64,000 nucleotides of DNA, taken from NCBI RefSeq assembly GCF_018143015.1, contig NC_054748.1:13878967-13942966 (forward strand), read 5' to 3'. Each line of letters begins with the position of its first letter. The first letter of the stretch is position 1. This DNA is from Lytechinus variegatus. Taxonomy: Eukaryota > Echinodermata > Echinoidea > Temnopleuroida > Toxopneustidae. Below the pieces are notes generated by a model, which made no database searches, had not been told where the DNA came from, and saw nothing but the letters and a program-made list of their open reading frames with translations. This document shows positions 1 to 11,041 of this stretch, piece after piece. The translations under genes were made by a program, and so were the position numbers.

Positions 1-631
1 AGCCTGCACGTTCTTTATTTAAAATGTACTTAAATCATCCAGTTTCATTGCAGAATATCAATAATTGTCTGCTCACGCTTATATCCTATTTAGGATGTAC
101 AAAGAGTGTCCCACTTTTAGGACTAAAATTTCAATTTTCTTCCTCTCGCGCGCGCTCGCATCAATTGTTTATTACATACCTATCCCATTTATTAATACAA
201 AAAGTTCTTAGAATGACCATTAGGTCGGAATGTCAACAAAACTTGCTCGCGCTTCGCGCTGGCATTATTGAGATATATACCGTCTACGTGTGTAACTGTA
301 AGCAGTCCTTAACAGGTCCCTTTCTGCTCGCGCTTGGCGTTCGCAGTAACCATATAGTTACAAACGAATCTTGCTCGGGAATTCACATAACATTGCCCAG
401 AATATTAATTTTCAGGACGAAATACATGGAAGTAAAAAAAAGTGACTGATCGGGGAAAATATAGGTGAAGATAATTTCTGGCCCCATCCCATACTGACGC
501 AAGTCGGATCCGCCCTTGTGACACAAACACACACACCGGAAAAAATTGTGCCCCCCCCTGAAAAAGCAAAGATCCCCCAGTGCCCCCCCCCCCCCCCGAC
601 CCCCGGAAAAAAATCCTAGCTACGCCACTTC
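1..631. mobile_element. Right part of a TIR element ending in a GTAGCTAGG terminus
   Basis: Contains GCTCGCGCTTCGCGCT-type words at about 120, 245 and 325 and long C runs at 549-599, then ends TCCTAGCTACGCCA (614-627). That terminus is the complement of the GCGTAGCCAGG end at 1556, so this is probably a relative cut by the window start. No coding region is recognised. Confidence 0.45.
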
Positions 632-689
632 TTCTTTTTCTTTTCTTGGTTGGCAACCAGTCAGGATTGACTATTTTTGCCACAGCTTT

Positions 690-890
690 TGTTCATTTTC
701 ATTAGCTTATTATATTTTTTTCCTTTTCCATTCCTTTTTTCCTTCTCTCTCATTTTTTTCTTTTTCCTTCCTTTTCTTTTCTGTTATTTAGTCTTTGTCT
801 TTTTTTTCTTTTTTTTCCTTTTTCATGTTATTTTTTTTCTTTTCTTTTTTGTCTTATCTTTTCTTTTTTTGTTCTTTTTACTGTTTACCT
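690..890. repeat. Pyrimidine-rich low-complexity tract
   Basis: Almost uninterrupted T/C with T runs on the plus strand. The open frames across it are Phe/Leu/Ser-rich and are composition artefacts. Confidence 0.85.
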
Positions 891-1555
891 TCTTGAACAT
901 TCTCATATCAATGCACCTTTTTACCCAAGAAAAAATCCCTCACGACTGGGTTCTGTACCCATTTGAAACAAGAAATCAATTATACTCTCATTTTAAACTT
1001 ATGTGAATGAGTGTAGTTTATCATGACTTTTTAGATGTGGCGTAGGCTTGGGGAGCTCATGCATGCCCCCCCCCCCGTCAAAAACAAGACATTTTTTTCT
1101 CGACCATGCAAGTAAAAGAAAGAGAAAAGAAAGGAAAATATATATAGAGAGAGAAGGGTGAAATACATATGGCCCGGCCTATTTCGGCCTACTGTTATTT
1201 TTTGTCAAAATTTATCACAAAATTGGATTTCGTAATAAAAATGTAAAAACAATCATTCTCACTCCACTCGATGGCAACCTTTCATTAATATTACAAGATA
1301 CGCCATAGGCCTATCTAGCTCCCTCAAAATTCTATTATTATAAAGGGGGGTCGCACCCCCCTCCCATATCCCTTCCTGGGGAAAGTTTCAAGAAAGTTGT
1401 TGTTGTTATTTTGAATAGGCAAACTAGTCAGTTTTGACTATTGTTGCCTTATAAACATGCTTTTCTTTTTTTTCTCCAAAATAATTTCTTTGTTCAAATT
1501 ATGTCAGTTCGTAAAGTAAAAAAAAGAAAGGAAAGAAAGTTCTCAGGACACAACC

Positions 1556-2948
1556 GCGTAGCCAGGATTTCATTTTGGAGGGGGCGGTAAATGCACGCGA
1601 AGCGTGCCAACACTTACAGAGCGCGCGAAGCGCGCTCCCCAGGGGGTGGGTGCAGGGAGGGGGAAGCTTTTAGTGTTTCATAAATTAAAATGAAAAGGAG
1701 CCGTTTCTCTTGTCTCTAGTACCTCCAATTCGGTTGACTATATTGCGATTTTGAACCTTGTTTTCAAAAGTGATTGTGAACGCACAAAAGAGGTATACAA
1801 AATTAAAATGATAATAACTCTGCGCGAAGCGCGGAAGCTACAGCGTTTTATCATTTTTTCTTGCCATAAAAAGGGTCCCGAGAAAAGGGTATTCTCAAAG
1901 ATAGGCCTATATATTGAATACTCTCTTTGGAAAGATCAGATTTGATTACAAACAATTTAGCATCAGTGCATATTTTTAACTCGAAAAACAGAGGAGAAGA
2001 TTGGTAGAGGAAGATCGATATTCCTCCCCACGCAGAGCAATGAAACTCTGAAATTTCAAAGGGCGGACTTTTCATGAAATGTAGATATCTCTATGTACCC
2101 ATTCGGCTCTAATTCAATTGATTTTCTAAGATTATATTGAACTTCATTACAAAGAAAACAGTGCTCAAAAAGCTGAAACTTCTGTGATTTGTTGAAATTA
2201 TCTATCTATATATAAAAACAGGATGCCTAATTTTTTTTACTTATCCTGAAGCGCTTCATTTTGAAAATAAGGAAACTTAAGTGTCATTCAAAATTTCAAA
2301 CTGAGGTCGCAAAACAGGACAGGAGATGAATGTATACAGGGAAATGACATAAAGTTTAATACAATTTGATAAAAATATTTTACTTTTTTATTTAATACGA
2401 CACGAATTTCATACCTTCCTCTTTTTAAATTAGGAACCTGTTTGCCCCAAAATTATGATTGTTTAGTAATGAGCTGAAACGCGGGAGAAGTTGACTTAAT
2501 TGAGGTGACGGCAGAAACTGATATAAAGATTTTACCCGCTCGGAGCCAACCAGACCAGAAGTTGCGCGATTAATTAAAAAAAAGATAACTTCATATATTT
2601 ACTTCGGCCTATACCTTACTCAAATTCATGCCCTAATGCATACAATTTTAACTTTAACTGGCAAGAAGCACATAGCTGAGGTGGAAAAACAGGGTTAGAG
2701 AAATGGTGGGGGAAACAATGGAGAACTTCAATATTGTCATTTAACTGCGCACAGCGCGGAAGCAAAATTCATATATAAATTTAGAGCAAGAAGAGTGGAG
2801 GAGTTTCTCTTTTGAGAAAAAAAATAAAGAATAAAAAGAAAAAAACACAAAGCTACCTTTCTTCCCTTTCCTCCCTTCCCTTTTCCTTTTCTCCTCTCTT
2901 TTTTCCCTTTTTATTGGGGGGCGACCACCGCCCCCCCCCTGGCTACGC
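1556..2948. mobile_element. Non-autonomous TIR element (GCGTAGCCAGG ends), 1.4 kb
   Basis: Terminal inverted repeats GCGTAGCCAGG (1556-1566) and CCTGGCTACGC (2938-2948) enclose AT-rich sequence. It contains GCGCGAAGCGCG-type palindromes at 1622, 1822 and 2745 and a pyrimidine run near 2850. G/C runs sit just inside both ends. No protein is recognised. Confidence 0.6.
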
Positions 2949-2989
2949 GCCTGTCAGGACATTGTGCAAGCTAGACCTCCTCTCCTGCC

Positions 2990-3140
2990 CTGTATACGTT
3001 ATCCTGACAAGCCCGCTCGAGGTGCATTTCGAGGGCGTCTCAGAAAGGACTTGTCGGACGTTTTATCCGGCGTTTTATCCGACAAGTCCCATTTTTTTCC
3101 GACAGTTACAGAAACGGTCCCCTTGAAATCACGAGCGCAC
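2990..3140. mobile_element. Small palindromic MITE-like segment
   Basis: Contains ACTTGTCGGACGTTTTATCC followed by the inverted ATCCGACAAGTCCC. Related words (TTATCCGACA, CTTGTCGGAC) recur in the element at 57969-58115. Confidence 0.4.
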
Positions 3141-3214
3141 CACGCTGTTGGGCATGCATATCGCATGCGTGCGTGCTGCCTGAAATCAAGACTAATTTTG
3201 GGGACACGTTTTTT

Positions 3215-3263
3215 GTCTCACCTGCGAAGCAAAGTGAGACTATAGGCGCCGCTTTTCCGACGG

Positions 3264-3294
<31 letters not shown>

Positions 3295-4338
3295 GGCGGC
3301 GGCGACGGCGGCGGCGGCGTCAACATCAAATCTTAACCTGAGGTTAAGTTTTTGAAATGACATCATAACTTAGAAAGTATATGGACCTAGTTCATGAAAC
3401 TTGGCCATAAGGTTAATCAAGTATTACTGAACATCCTATTAGAGTTTCATGTCACATGACCAAGGTCAAAGGTCATTTAGGGTCAATGAACTTAGACCAT
3501 GTTGGAGGAATCAACATTGAAATCTTAACCTGTGGTTAAGTTTTTGAAATGTCATCATAACTTAGAAAATATATGGACCTAATTCATGAAACTTGGACAT
3601 AAGGTTAATCAAGTATCACTGAACATCCTGCATGAGTTTCACGTCACATGACCAAGGTCAAAGGTCATGTAGGGTCAATGAACTTTGGCCGAATTGGGGA
3701 TATCTGTTCAATTCCCATCATAACTTTGAAAGTTTATGGATCTGATTCATGAAACTTGGACATAATAGTAATCAAGCATCACTGAAAATTTTGTGCAAGT
3801 TTCAAGTCTCATGATTAGGGTCAAAGGTCATTTAGGGTCAATGAACTTTGGCCGAATCGGGGGTATCTGTTGAATTACCATCATAACTTTGAAAGTTTAT
3901 TGGTCTAGTTCATTAAACTTGGACATTAGAGTAATCAAGTATCACTGAACATCCTGTGCACGTTTCAGGTCACATGACCAAGGTCAAAGGTCAATGAACT
4001 TTGGCCGAATTGATTGTATCTGTTGAATTACCATCATAACTTAGAAAGTTTATGGATCTGATTCATGAAACTTGTACATAAGAGTAATCAAGTATCACTG
4101 AATATCCTGTTTGAGTTTCAGGTCACATGATCAAGGTCAAAGGTCATGTAAGGTCAATGAACTTTGGCCATGTTGGGTTTTTTTGTTGAATAACCATCAT
4201 ATCTCTGTAAGTTTATTGGTCTAGTTCATAAAAAGTGGACATAAGAGTAACCATGTATCACTGAACATCTTGTGCGAGTTAGAGTAGTATTCAAAGTCAG
4301 CACTGCTGCTATATTGAACCGCGTGATGCAGGTGAGAC
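3215..4338. mobile_element. DR1-rich repeat element, copy 1
   Basis: Bounded by GTCTCACCTGC (3215) and GCAGGTGAGAC (ends 4338), an 11-bp terminal inverted repeat. The left end is followed by a hairpin with AAGTGAGAC and a GGC-rich tract (3258-3319). The interior is a diverged tandem array of a unit of about 160 bp, five units here. Each unit contains CATCATAACTT, ATGAAACTTGGACATA and an AGGTCAAAGGTCA core. No ORF of note; the transposition mechanism is unknown. Confidence 0.75.
3258..3319. repeat. (GGC)n trinucleotide tract
   Basis: About 20 GGC triplets with rare GTG/GAC interruptions near the left end of DR1-rich element copy 1. Copy 2 has only a few triplets at the same place, showing expansion in copy 1. 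Confidence 0.9.
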
Positions 4339-4665
4339 GGCCAGAGGCATTCCACTTGTTTTCCAAGAAAATCATATATTTCTTACAAATTTTTATGAGA
4401 TATTTGGCACATTTACTCATAATGATGTAAGAAACTTTATCAACTGGAAGATTTTGTGAAATGAAAAGGAATTCATGTTGAATTTTAAGTCAATTCGTGA
4501 GGAGCACTGACTTGGGGACCACCATCATACACGTGCGTGACCAAAAAAATATGTTTAAAGTGGTGTTTTTTCACGCTTGCCATACGTGCACTCATTAAGG
4601 GTATAAAAAACAACAATTTTACATATGTACACAGAGCTTATGATGAAATTTAATTTTTCTTTTTT

Positions 4666-5587
4666 GTCTCACCTGCGAAGCAAAGTGAGACTATAGGCGC
4701 CGCTTTTCCGACGGCGGCGGCGTCAACATCAAATCTTAACCTGAGGTTAAGTTTTTGAAATGATGTCATAACTTAGAAAGTATATGGACCTAGTTAATAA
4801 AACTTGGCCATAAGGTTAATCAAGTATTACTGAACATCCTATCAGAGTTTCATGTCACATGACCAAGGTCAAAGGTCATTTAGGGTCAATGAACTTAGAC
4901 CATGTTGGAGGAATCAACATCGAAATCTTAACCTGAGGTTAAGTTTTTGAAATGTCATCATAACTTAGAAAATATATGGACCTAGTTCATGAAACTTGGA
5001 CATAAGGTTAATCAAGTATCACTGAACATCCTGCATGAGTTTCACGTCACATGACCAAGGTCAAAGGTCATTTAGGGTCAATGAACTTTGGCCGAATTGG
5101 GATATCTGTTGAATTCCCATCATAACTTTGAAAGTTTATGGATCTGATTCATGAAACTTGGACATAATAGTAATCAAGCATCACTGAAAATTTTGTGCAA
5201 GTTTCAGGTCTCATGATTAAGGTCAAAGGTCATTTCGGGTCAATGAACTTTGGCCGAATCGGGGGTATCTGTTGAATTACCATCATAACTTTGAAAGTTT
5301 ATTGGTCTAGTTCATTAAACTTGGACATTAGAGTAATCAAGTATCACTGAACATCCTGTTCGAGTTTCAGGTCACATGATCAAGGTCAAAGGTCATGTAA
5401 GGTCAATGAACTTTGGCCATGTTGGGGTTTTTTGTTGAATAACCATCATATCTCTGTAAGTTTATTGGTCTAGTTCATAAAAAAGGGAAATAAGAGTAAC
5501 CATGTATCACTGAACATCTTGTGCGAGTTAGAGTAGTATTCAAAGTGAGCACTGCTGCTATATTGAACCGCGTGATGCAGGTGAGAC
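4666..5587. mobile_element. DR1-rich repeat element, copy 2
   Basis: Same 11-bp ends as the copy at 3215-4338, same orientation, and highly similar sequence, including the GGATATCTGTTGAAT words. It has four AGGTCAAAGGTCA units, one fewer, and a much shorter GGC tract. The two copies sit 327 bp apart. Confidence 0.75.
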
Positions 5588-6399
5588 GGCCAGAGGCATT
5601 CCACTTGTTCGTACATACATATCGCATCGCACGTACGTGTATATACAGCGTTGCAATCAGGTTGCAACTAACTATATTTGAATAATATTGGTTTTTCTCC
5701 ACAATACGGTACGTTTTGATTGTGTGATTGACAATATAATGTAGTTTAGTGTTTCTGTATTTTGCATAAATTCAGGTAGATTTTGCCTATCTTGTCATTA
5801 ATTACATTTCGTTGCGTTAATCGATTCGCTGCAACTGAAGTGAAGTTACATCGTGTATTGTACTTTGTAGGCCTAGGCTACAGTGCCACTGCCAGTGGCT
5901 GCTCAGCTCAGCTGCTGCGAGTAGCATGTTTTGATTTGATACGACTGCGAGTCCCACCCGTAGTAAATAGTGTTTGGACCTTTTTTGGGGGGGTTGGGGT
6001 CCCGGGGATAATGCAGGAAACTCCCTTTTCCTGCCTCAAAAAGGGGCCTGCCTGGTGTTTTCGGCCAAATCGTGGTTTTGGAAACCACTCATAGATTTGT
6101 GTACGCGCATTTGTGTACAAAGTGAATGGAGGTGGAAATAGGGAACCGTGCGTGCGACTGAATAAAGCACTGCTGTATGAAGTGAATGGTGGTTACCTAT
6201 ATCACGATAATGCCGTGTTTTCCATGATACGTGATGAATCTCTTTGAAAGAAAAGTAAAAAGAAAAAAAAGGAAAATAAAAATGGCCGGGGCAGTGCAAA
6301 AAATCACCAAATCCATGCAGTTAATTTCGTGCGACCAGATTTCACAACCTCAAAATGAAATACAGGACAATCGATAAAAAAGATCAACAAAGAAGGCTA

Positions 6400-7030
6400 C
6401 ACAGTGTAAGACTTGGGGGAAAAAATATAAAGAATTGGAAGGGAGGGTGAACGAAAGAATGAAGGAGAGAAAGAAAAGAGATGAAATGAGAAGAAAGAAA
6501 GGAAAAAAAGAAAGAAGGATGAAAGAATAAAAGAAGAAGCGTTTCCGTCATTTTGAGTTCTTTGAATTGAATATAGAAAGAAAAATTTAAAAAGGAAGAT
6601 GAATAAATATGTGAAAGACAAAATAAAGGAGAGAAAGAACAAAAGTAAGAAAAAGGAGGAGGAAACAAAGAATGAAGGAAAGAAAATGTTTCCTTCATTC
6701 TTTGAAACAAACAGAAAGAAGTAAGAAAACAGGAAGGCAGGGAATGGTGGGAGGGAAAGAATTAGAAGGATAAATAAACTAAAGAATGAACGAAAGGAGG
6801 AAAGAATGAAAGGAGAGAATGAAAAAAAAATAATGGAACGAAAAGAAAAAGGAGAGTAAGGGAGAAGGAAGTAAATAAAAGTTTAAGGAAAGAAAGAAGG
6901 AAGGAAATAAAAGGGCAGATACGAGAAGGAAAGAGAAAAATCAACACACAGAGAAAGGATCAGGAAAGAAAGGTAGGAAATATTAAAAGATAGATGGAAC
7001 AAAAAACAAATCAAGCAAGAAGGATAGATA
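6400..7030. repeat. Purine-rich (GAAA/GGAA) low-complexity tract
   Basis: More than 600 bp of mostly A and G on the plus strand with GAAAG, GGAAA and GAAGG words. The minus-strand open frames over it are artefacts of composition. Confidence 0.88.
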
Positions 7031-8247
7031 TGAAAGAAATAAAAAAAGTTCAAACTTAAAGCAAACAAAAGCAATCCAATCATGTAGCAGAAATGATAAT
7101 ATGATATTTGGTGTTTTTTTATATATTGTTGAAATTTGGGAAAACTAAGTGTTTTAGAAGTGAATAAAATTTCAAAGTGAAACATTGTCAACTTACAAAT
7201 TAGAGGAATCAGCCCGGCATCGTACACAACAAGACTCAAAACGAAAGCTAAAACAACTCGATCCAGTTATTAAAACTCAAAAAACTTGTTCCTCCGATTT
7301 AATCAGTAATCTGAGAATAGATAATATTGTGACGACCTCAAATCCAACTTACAACTGACATGGTTTTCTTGTCAGGATGCCACCGTGCCTGACCGTCAGT
7401 TGCGTTCATTTGGTCAAAGTATATGACCGTTGCTGGTGGTTTATGGAAGAGAATGATTAACAACCATCACCAACCGCCATCTCTGGTTCGTCCAGTCAGA
7501 TCATCCATCGACTGCAATCGCTCACCTCTCTCATCTCATTTCAGTCAATCGGATATCCGTCGACCATTCACCACCAATCGTTCCGTACACTAATCATATG
7601 TCCCTTTACAGCACTCAATGTAGTCCAGAGTGTAGGTTCAAAGCTTGATCGTTACCTTTAATTTCTCAGAGATAAATCATTGTACAGAACCAAATGAGAT
7701 ACAAGAGATGAAGTGCAGCATTTGCACCATGGTAAAGGACCGTAATGCAGACGCTCCCTTATCACAGTCGACTCCTATTTAAGCATTTTTTAACACTTCG
7801 ATAAAACAGTTACTAAGATGACTTCAACAACTACAATAACCTAATTAACTTTGCTAATAAACCAGCTTCCTCGAATATAACAACTGGATAATGCTTAGGC
7901 AACTTTGCTAACAATTAATCAAAAGGTTTCATGACAACTCCGACATGTTCATAAAATGTGCGATTTTGGCTAATTTTTGTTAATTCACAGAACATCTACA
8001 CATACAATTTCCGTATAGTCTATGTTTACAGAGCCTAAAAGCTCTCTATGACATTGAAACAGAAACATAGCTTGTTACAATATGATTATAAAAATTGAAA
8101 AATTTAATTTAAATTTAAAATCAGTTTCTCTGTTGCTGAGCGAATGAGATTTTTTTATGAAGCCAATATTGTGCAATTGATATTGAACTGATCTGCAAAT
8201 GCTTGTAATCTGGTTTGACATGGATATGTGAGAATAAAAAAACCTCG
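7031..8247. other. Intergenic DNA with no recognised feature
   Basis: Unique-looking AT-rich sequence upstream of PTDSS2. I see no exon, RNA gene or clear repeat in it. Confidence 0.5.
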
Positions 8248-8383
8248 TAATTGCCGTCTATGTCCCCCAGGGTTAAGTGAAAAAAACAATGTCCCCATAC
8301 ATGTTAACAAGGACAATCTCAATTTATCAAGACATGTTTTCTCTTGGTTTATGAGGATATCCTTGTTTTGTTAGGACAATCCC
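8248..8383 (+). repeat. Left member of a 135-bp inverted pair around PTDSS2 exon 1
   Basis: GCCGTCTATGTCCCCCAGGG, TTATCAAGACATG and GAGGATATCCTTGTT recur in inverted orientation at 11103-11232. It may be one end of a large element or one of two independent MITE copies. Confidence 0.65.
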
Positions 8384-8556
8384 AATGTTTAGACCAGCGC
8401 CTCTACTGACCAGATACATGTATTGTTCATAAACAACGCGACAAAGCCACTTGCCTGGGGCAAGTGAAAATGACATGCGGGCTGTGGGCAAGCATTTCTA
8501 AAAGTCAATTACCCAGTTGAGCGAGCATGGCAAGTGGCCCTCCGATATATCCGTTG

Positions 8557-9387
8557 TAGGGACAGTGATTTTCCGTTTCAAAAAATTGCCTTTTCCGTTT
8601 CAGAAAATCTCAAATTCCGTTTCAGCACGTCAGAAAACGGAAATTCCGTTTCCCCATAGACTTTGTACACACGGAAAAATGACAATTCCGTTTCCACATT
8701 GAATAGCAAAATTACACGTACACTCGCACTAGTCCAACTTTGTATCTGCTACTGTACCAACAACACAATAGAATCCGTTCTAATCGGATCTATGCGGGTG
8801 TAAATAATATTTTTACAAAGACATTTAGCATGCATACATCCTCACCTCTCATATCATTAGCATTATTTCACGGTGAAATGATTTTTCATCGATAATTTGG
8901 GGTTTTTTTTTACATCGTTATCATCAGTCAACGGTTTTTGCCGATCCGCCATCTTGGATTTTAAGACCACGATATCGTGCTGTTACATCTTCAAACGTAG
9001 AGGGCAGCAACACACGACCGTTCATAGTACTTTTATAGTTGGAACGATCTTTGGTACAGTGCAGTGCAGTGAAGCCCAACACGGCCGGCAGGCCGGGTAT
9101 GTACGGGCGTGGGGTACTGTACAATCGAGTGTGCTGATGTCGGGTGCAGTCATGATTTGTGAATTGTCATGATTGTAGCAAAGTGAGATCGTGTTTTCTG
9201 GGGTTTTGTGGCCATTTAATATTCTCATTTTGTTGTGATTTTGGAGTAATTTCTGTTGCTATTCTGTGTATTTTGAGGGAAAATGCGTTTTCCGTGATTT
9301 TCCGTTTGAAATGCCACTTTCCGTTTCAAAAAGCATTTTCCGTGAATTCCGTCCGTTTTCCGCGATCGCGGAAAATCACTGTCCCTA
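8557..9387. mobile_element. hAT-like non-autonomous TIR element with 6-bp target duplication
   Basis: Ends TAGGGACAGTGATTTTCCG (8557) and CGGAAAATCACTGTCCCTA (ends 9387) are inverted copies. CCGTTG flanks both sides (8551-8556 and 9388-9393). Subterminal regions repeat TTTTCCGTTTC many times, as expected of transposase-binding arrays. No transposase frame is visible. The TAGGG terminus suggests hAT, but hAT duplications are usually 8 bp. Confidence 0.8.
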
Positions 9388-9456
9388 CCGTTGTTTCTGA
9401 ATATTGAGGAGTTTTTCAATATTTTCTGCGTTTTTTGTCCTATGCTGACAGATATC

Positions 9457-10043
9457 TGCCATTGGGCTCGTAATGGTGAAGCAAAGAACTGCCGCCTAAC
9501 TACAGCATCTATGGAGAAAGGATGCGTTTTTGCATCCTCCTCAATTACTTCTAAATTTTGCTTTTTGACAGGGGAAAAGGAAGAAATTGTAAAGATAAAT
9601 TTATGTCAAATACAATCAGCTTACCACCTCTCTAAAAAAAAATATACTGGAAAATAACGAATTTTGGTGACAAGCAGATCAGGATCAGCCAGGATTTACG
9701 ATCGCCGTCAGTTACAGCTGAGCATATGGAAGTGCCATTGCCATTGGCTGGCATGTGAGCACACTGGTACCTGCGCGCTGACGATGATCGAAGAGATCGA
9801 AGGATCAGACGAAGAAGAACCTGGCTGATCCTTATCTGTTTGTTATCAAAATGTTCTGGCATATTTTGCAGAATGGTGGTAGGCTGAATGTATTTAATAT
9901 AAATTTATCTTAATATTTCTTCCCTTTTACTCCATTGAAAAGTAAAATTTAGAAGTAATCGAGGAGGGTGCCAAAGCTTACCCTTAGTTAGACGCTGTAG
10001 TTAAGCGGCGATTGTTCGCTCCACCATCACGAGCCCAATGGCC
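9457..10043. mobile_element. Foldback element 0.8 kb upstream of the PTDSS2 start
   Basis: GCCATTGGGCTCGTAATGGTG on the left (9458) pairs with CACCATCACGAGCCCAATGGC on the right (ends 10042). AATTACTTCTAAATTTTGC pairs with AAAATTTAGAAGTAATC, and GATCAGGATCAGCCAGG with CCTGGCTGATCC near the centre. The inverted arms therefore span about 200 bp on each side. Confidence 0.78.
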
Positions 10044-10402
10044 ATCATCGGTCTATTGACGAAGGGGATGCCCCGGAGCCAGATGAAGTCTCAGCGGAGC
10101 ATATCCCTCACAGAAATAGACCTATTTATCGGTCTAGTCAAGTGGTTGCTTAGAAAAAAATAAATAAAAACGAGTAGATCTAAATTTCAATAACTTTTGG
10201 ACAGAGGTCTAGATCTAGATCACAATCATCGCTCATACAATGTCAACCTGTCTTGTGTACTAAAATCACTGTGCGCATGCGCTACTATCTTGCGCAATTT
10301 GCCGATGACCAATGAACATAGAGAGCAGTGACAAACGGCATGCTCTGAACATCGGCGCTACATGAGCGAGGCAGCAGATTCTCGAACTCGCTGTAGCCTC
10401 AG

Positions 10403-10710
10403 TGGCCCATATTCTGAAGTCGGGTTTAAGTTAAACTCAGGTTTAAAGTATTGGTTTAAGTATGGATGGTCAATTGTTACATAAATCACTAGCGGAAGAG
10501 ATATCATATTTCAGCTCATTTGGCTCTTAAATCATTATTATCTACGAACTGTAAATAGATGACTGTCTTCACCATTGATGAATCAGGAAAGAGCTGAGTA
10601 AACATAAGAAACATACAACTTAATACAAATTTTGATACTTTTGGCTTCCCATACTTAAACCACAATTTTAAACCTGAGTGTAAGTTTAACCCGACTTCAG
10701 AATACAGGCC
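10403..10710. mobile_element. MITE just upstream of PTDSS2 exon 1
   Basis: Left TATTCTGAAGTCGGGTTTAA (10410) and right AACCCGACTTCAGAATA (ends about 10705) form TIRs of about 55 bp. These also pair ACTCAGGTTTAAA with TTTAAACCTGAGT and GGTTTAAGTATGG with CCATACTTAAACC. The right end is 144 bp before the ATG and may overlap the promoter. Confidence 0.8.
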
Positions 10711-10853
10711 AATAAGTCTTGCTGGTGTTCGTTCCCATCTGTGTGTATTGTGTGTGTACTTTGTTGAGTTTACCGGTATTTATGTATTATAACATTTTAC
10801 AGATGTTCATTTTACAGGAGATCTGCACATCCTATTGAACTTTATTTTACAAG

Positions 10854-11041
10854 ATGGATAGGACAACGCCAAGAGATGGGCGCTTGGACGTGCTTCAGAG
10901 AGTCCGAAAAATGGTTGATGAGCTGGAGGAACCGCTTCAACCGCAGAAGCCATTTTCATCAAGAGAAGAAGAAGAGGAGAATACAAGATTTACAAGCAAC
11001 CAGACAGATGTTTATGATGATGGGACCAACACGTTCTTCTG
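10854..11041 (+). CDS. PTDSS2: PTDSS2 exon 1 (coding)
   Basis: Encodes residues 1-62: a cytosolic N-terminus with an acidic run (SSREEEEEN) and the start of the conserved DDGTNTFFW motif. It ends in phase 2 before GTAAGT. AG dinucleotides after pyrimidine-rich sequence near 10802 and 10818 suggest that a separate upstream 5' UTR exon may exist. Confidence 0.93.

Noticed and set aside
3106..3366. Poly-alanine protein across the GGC tract
   Set aside because: Open in both strands because of the trinucleotide repeat; part of the DR1-rich element.
6384..7239. Several Phe/Leu/Ser-rich minus-strand frames
   Set aside because: Produced by the purine-rich low-complexity tract.
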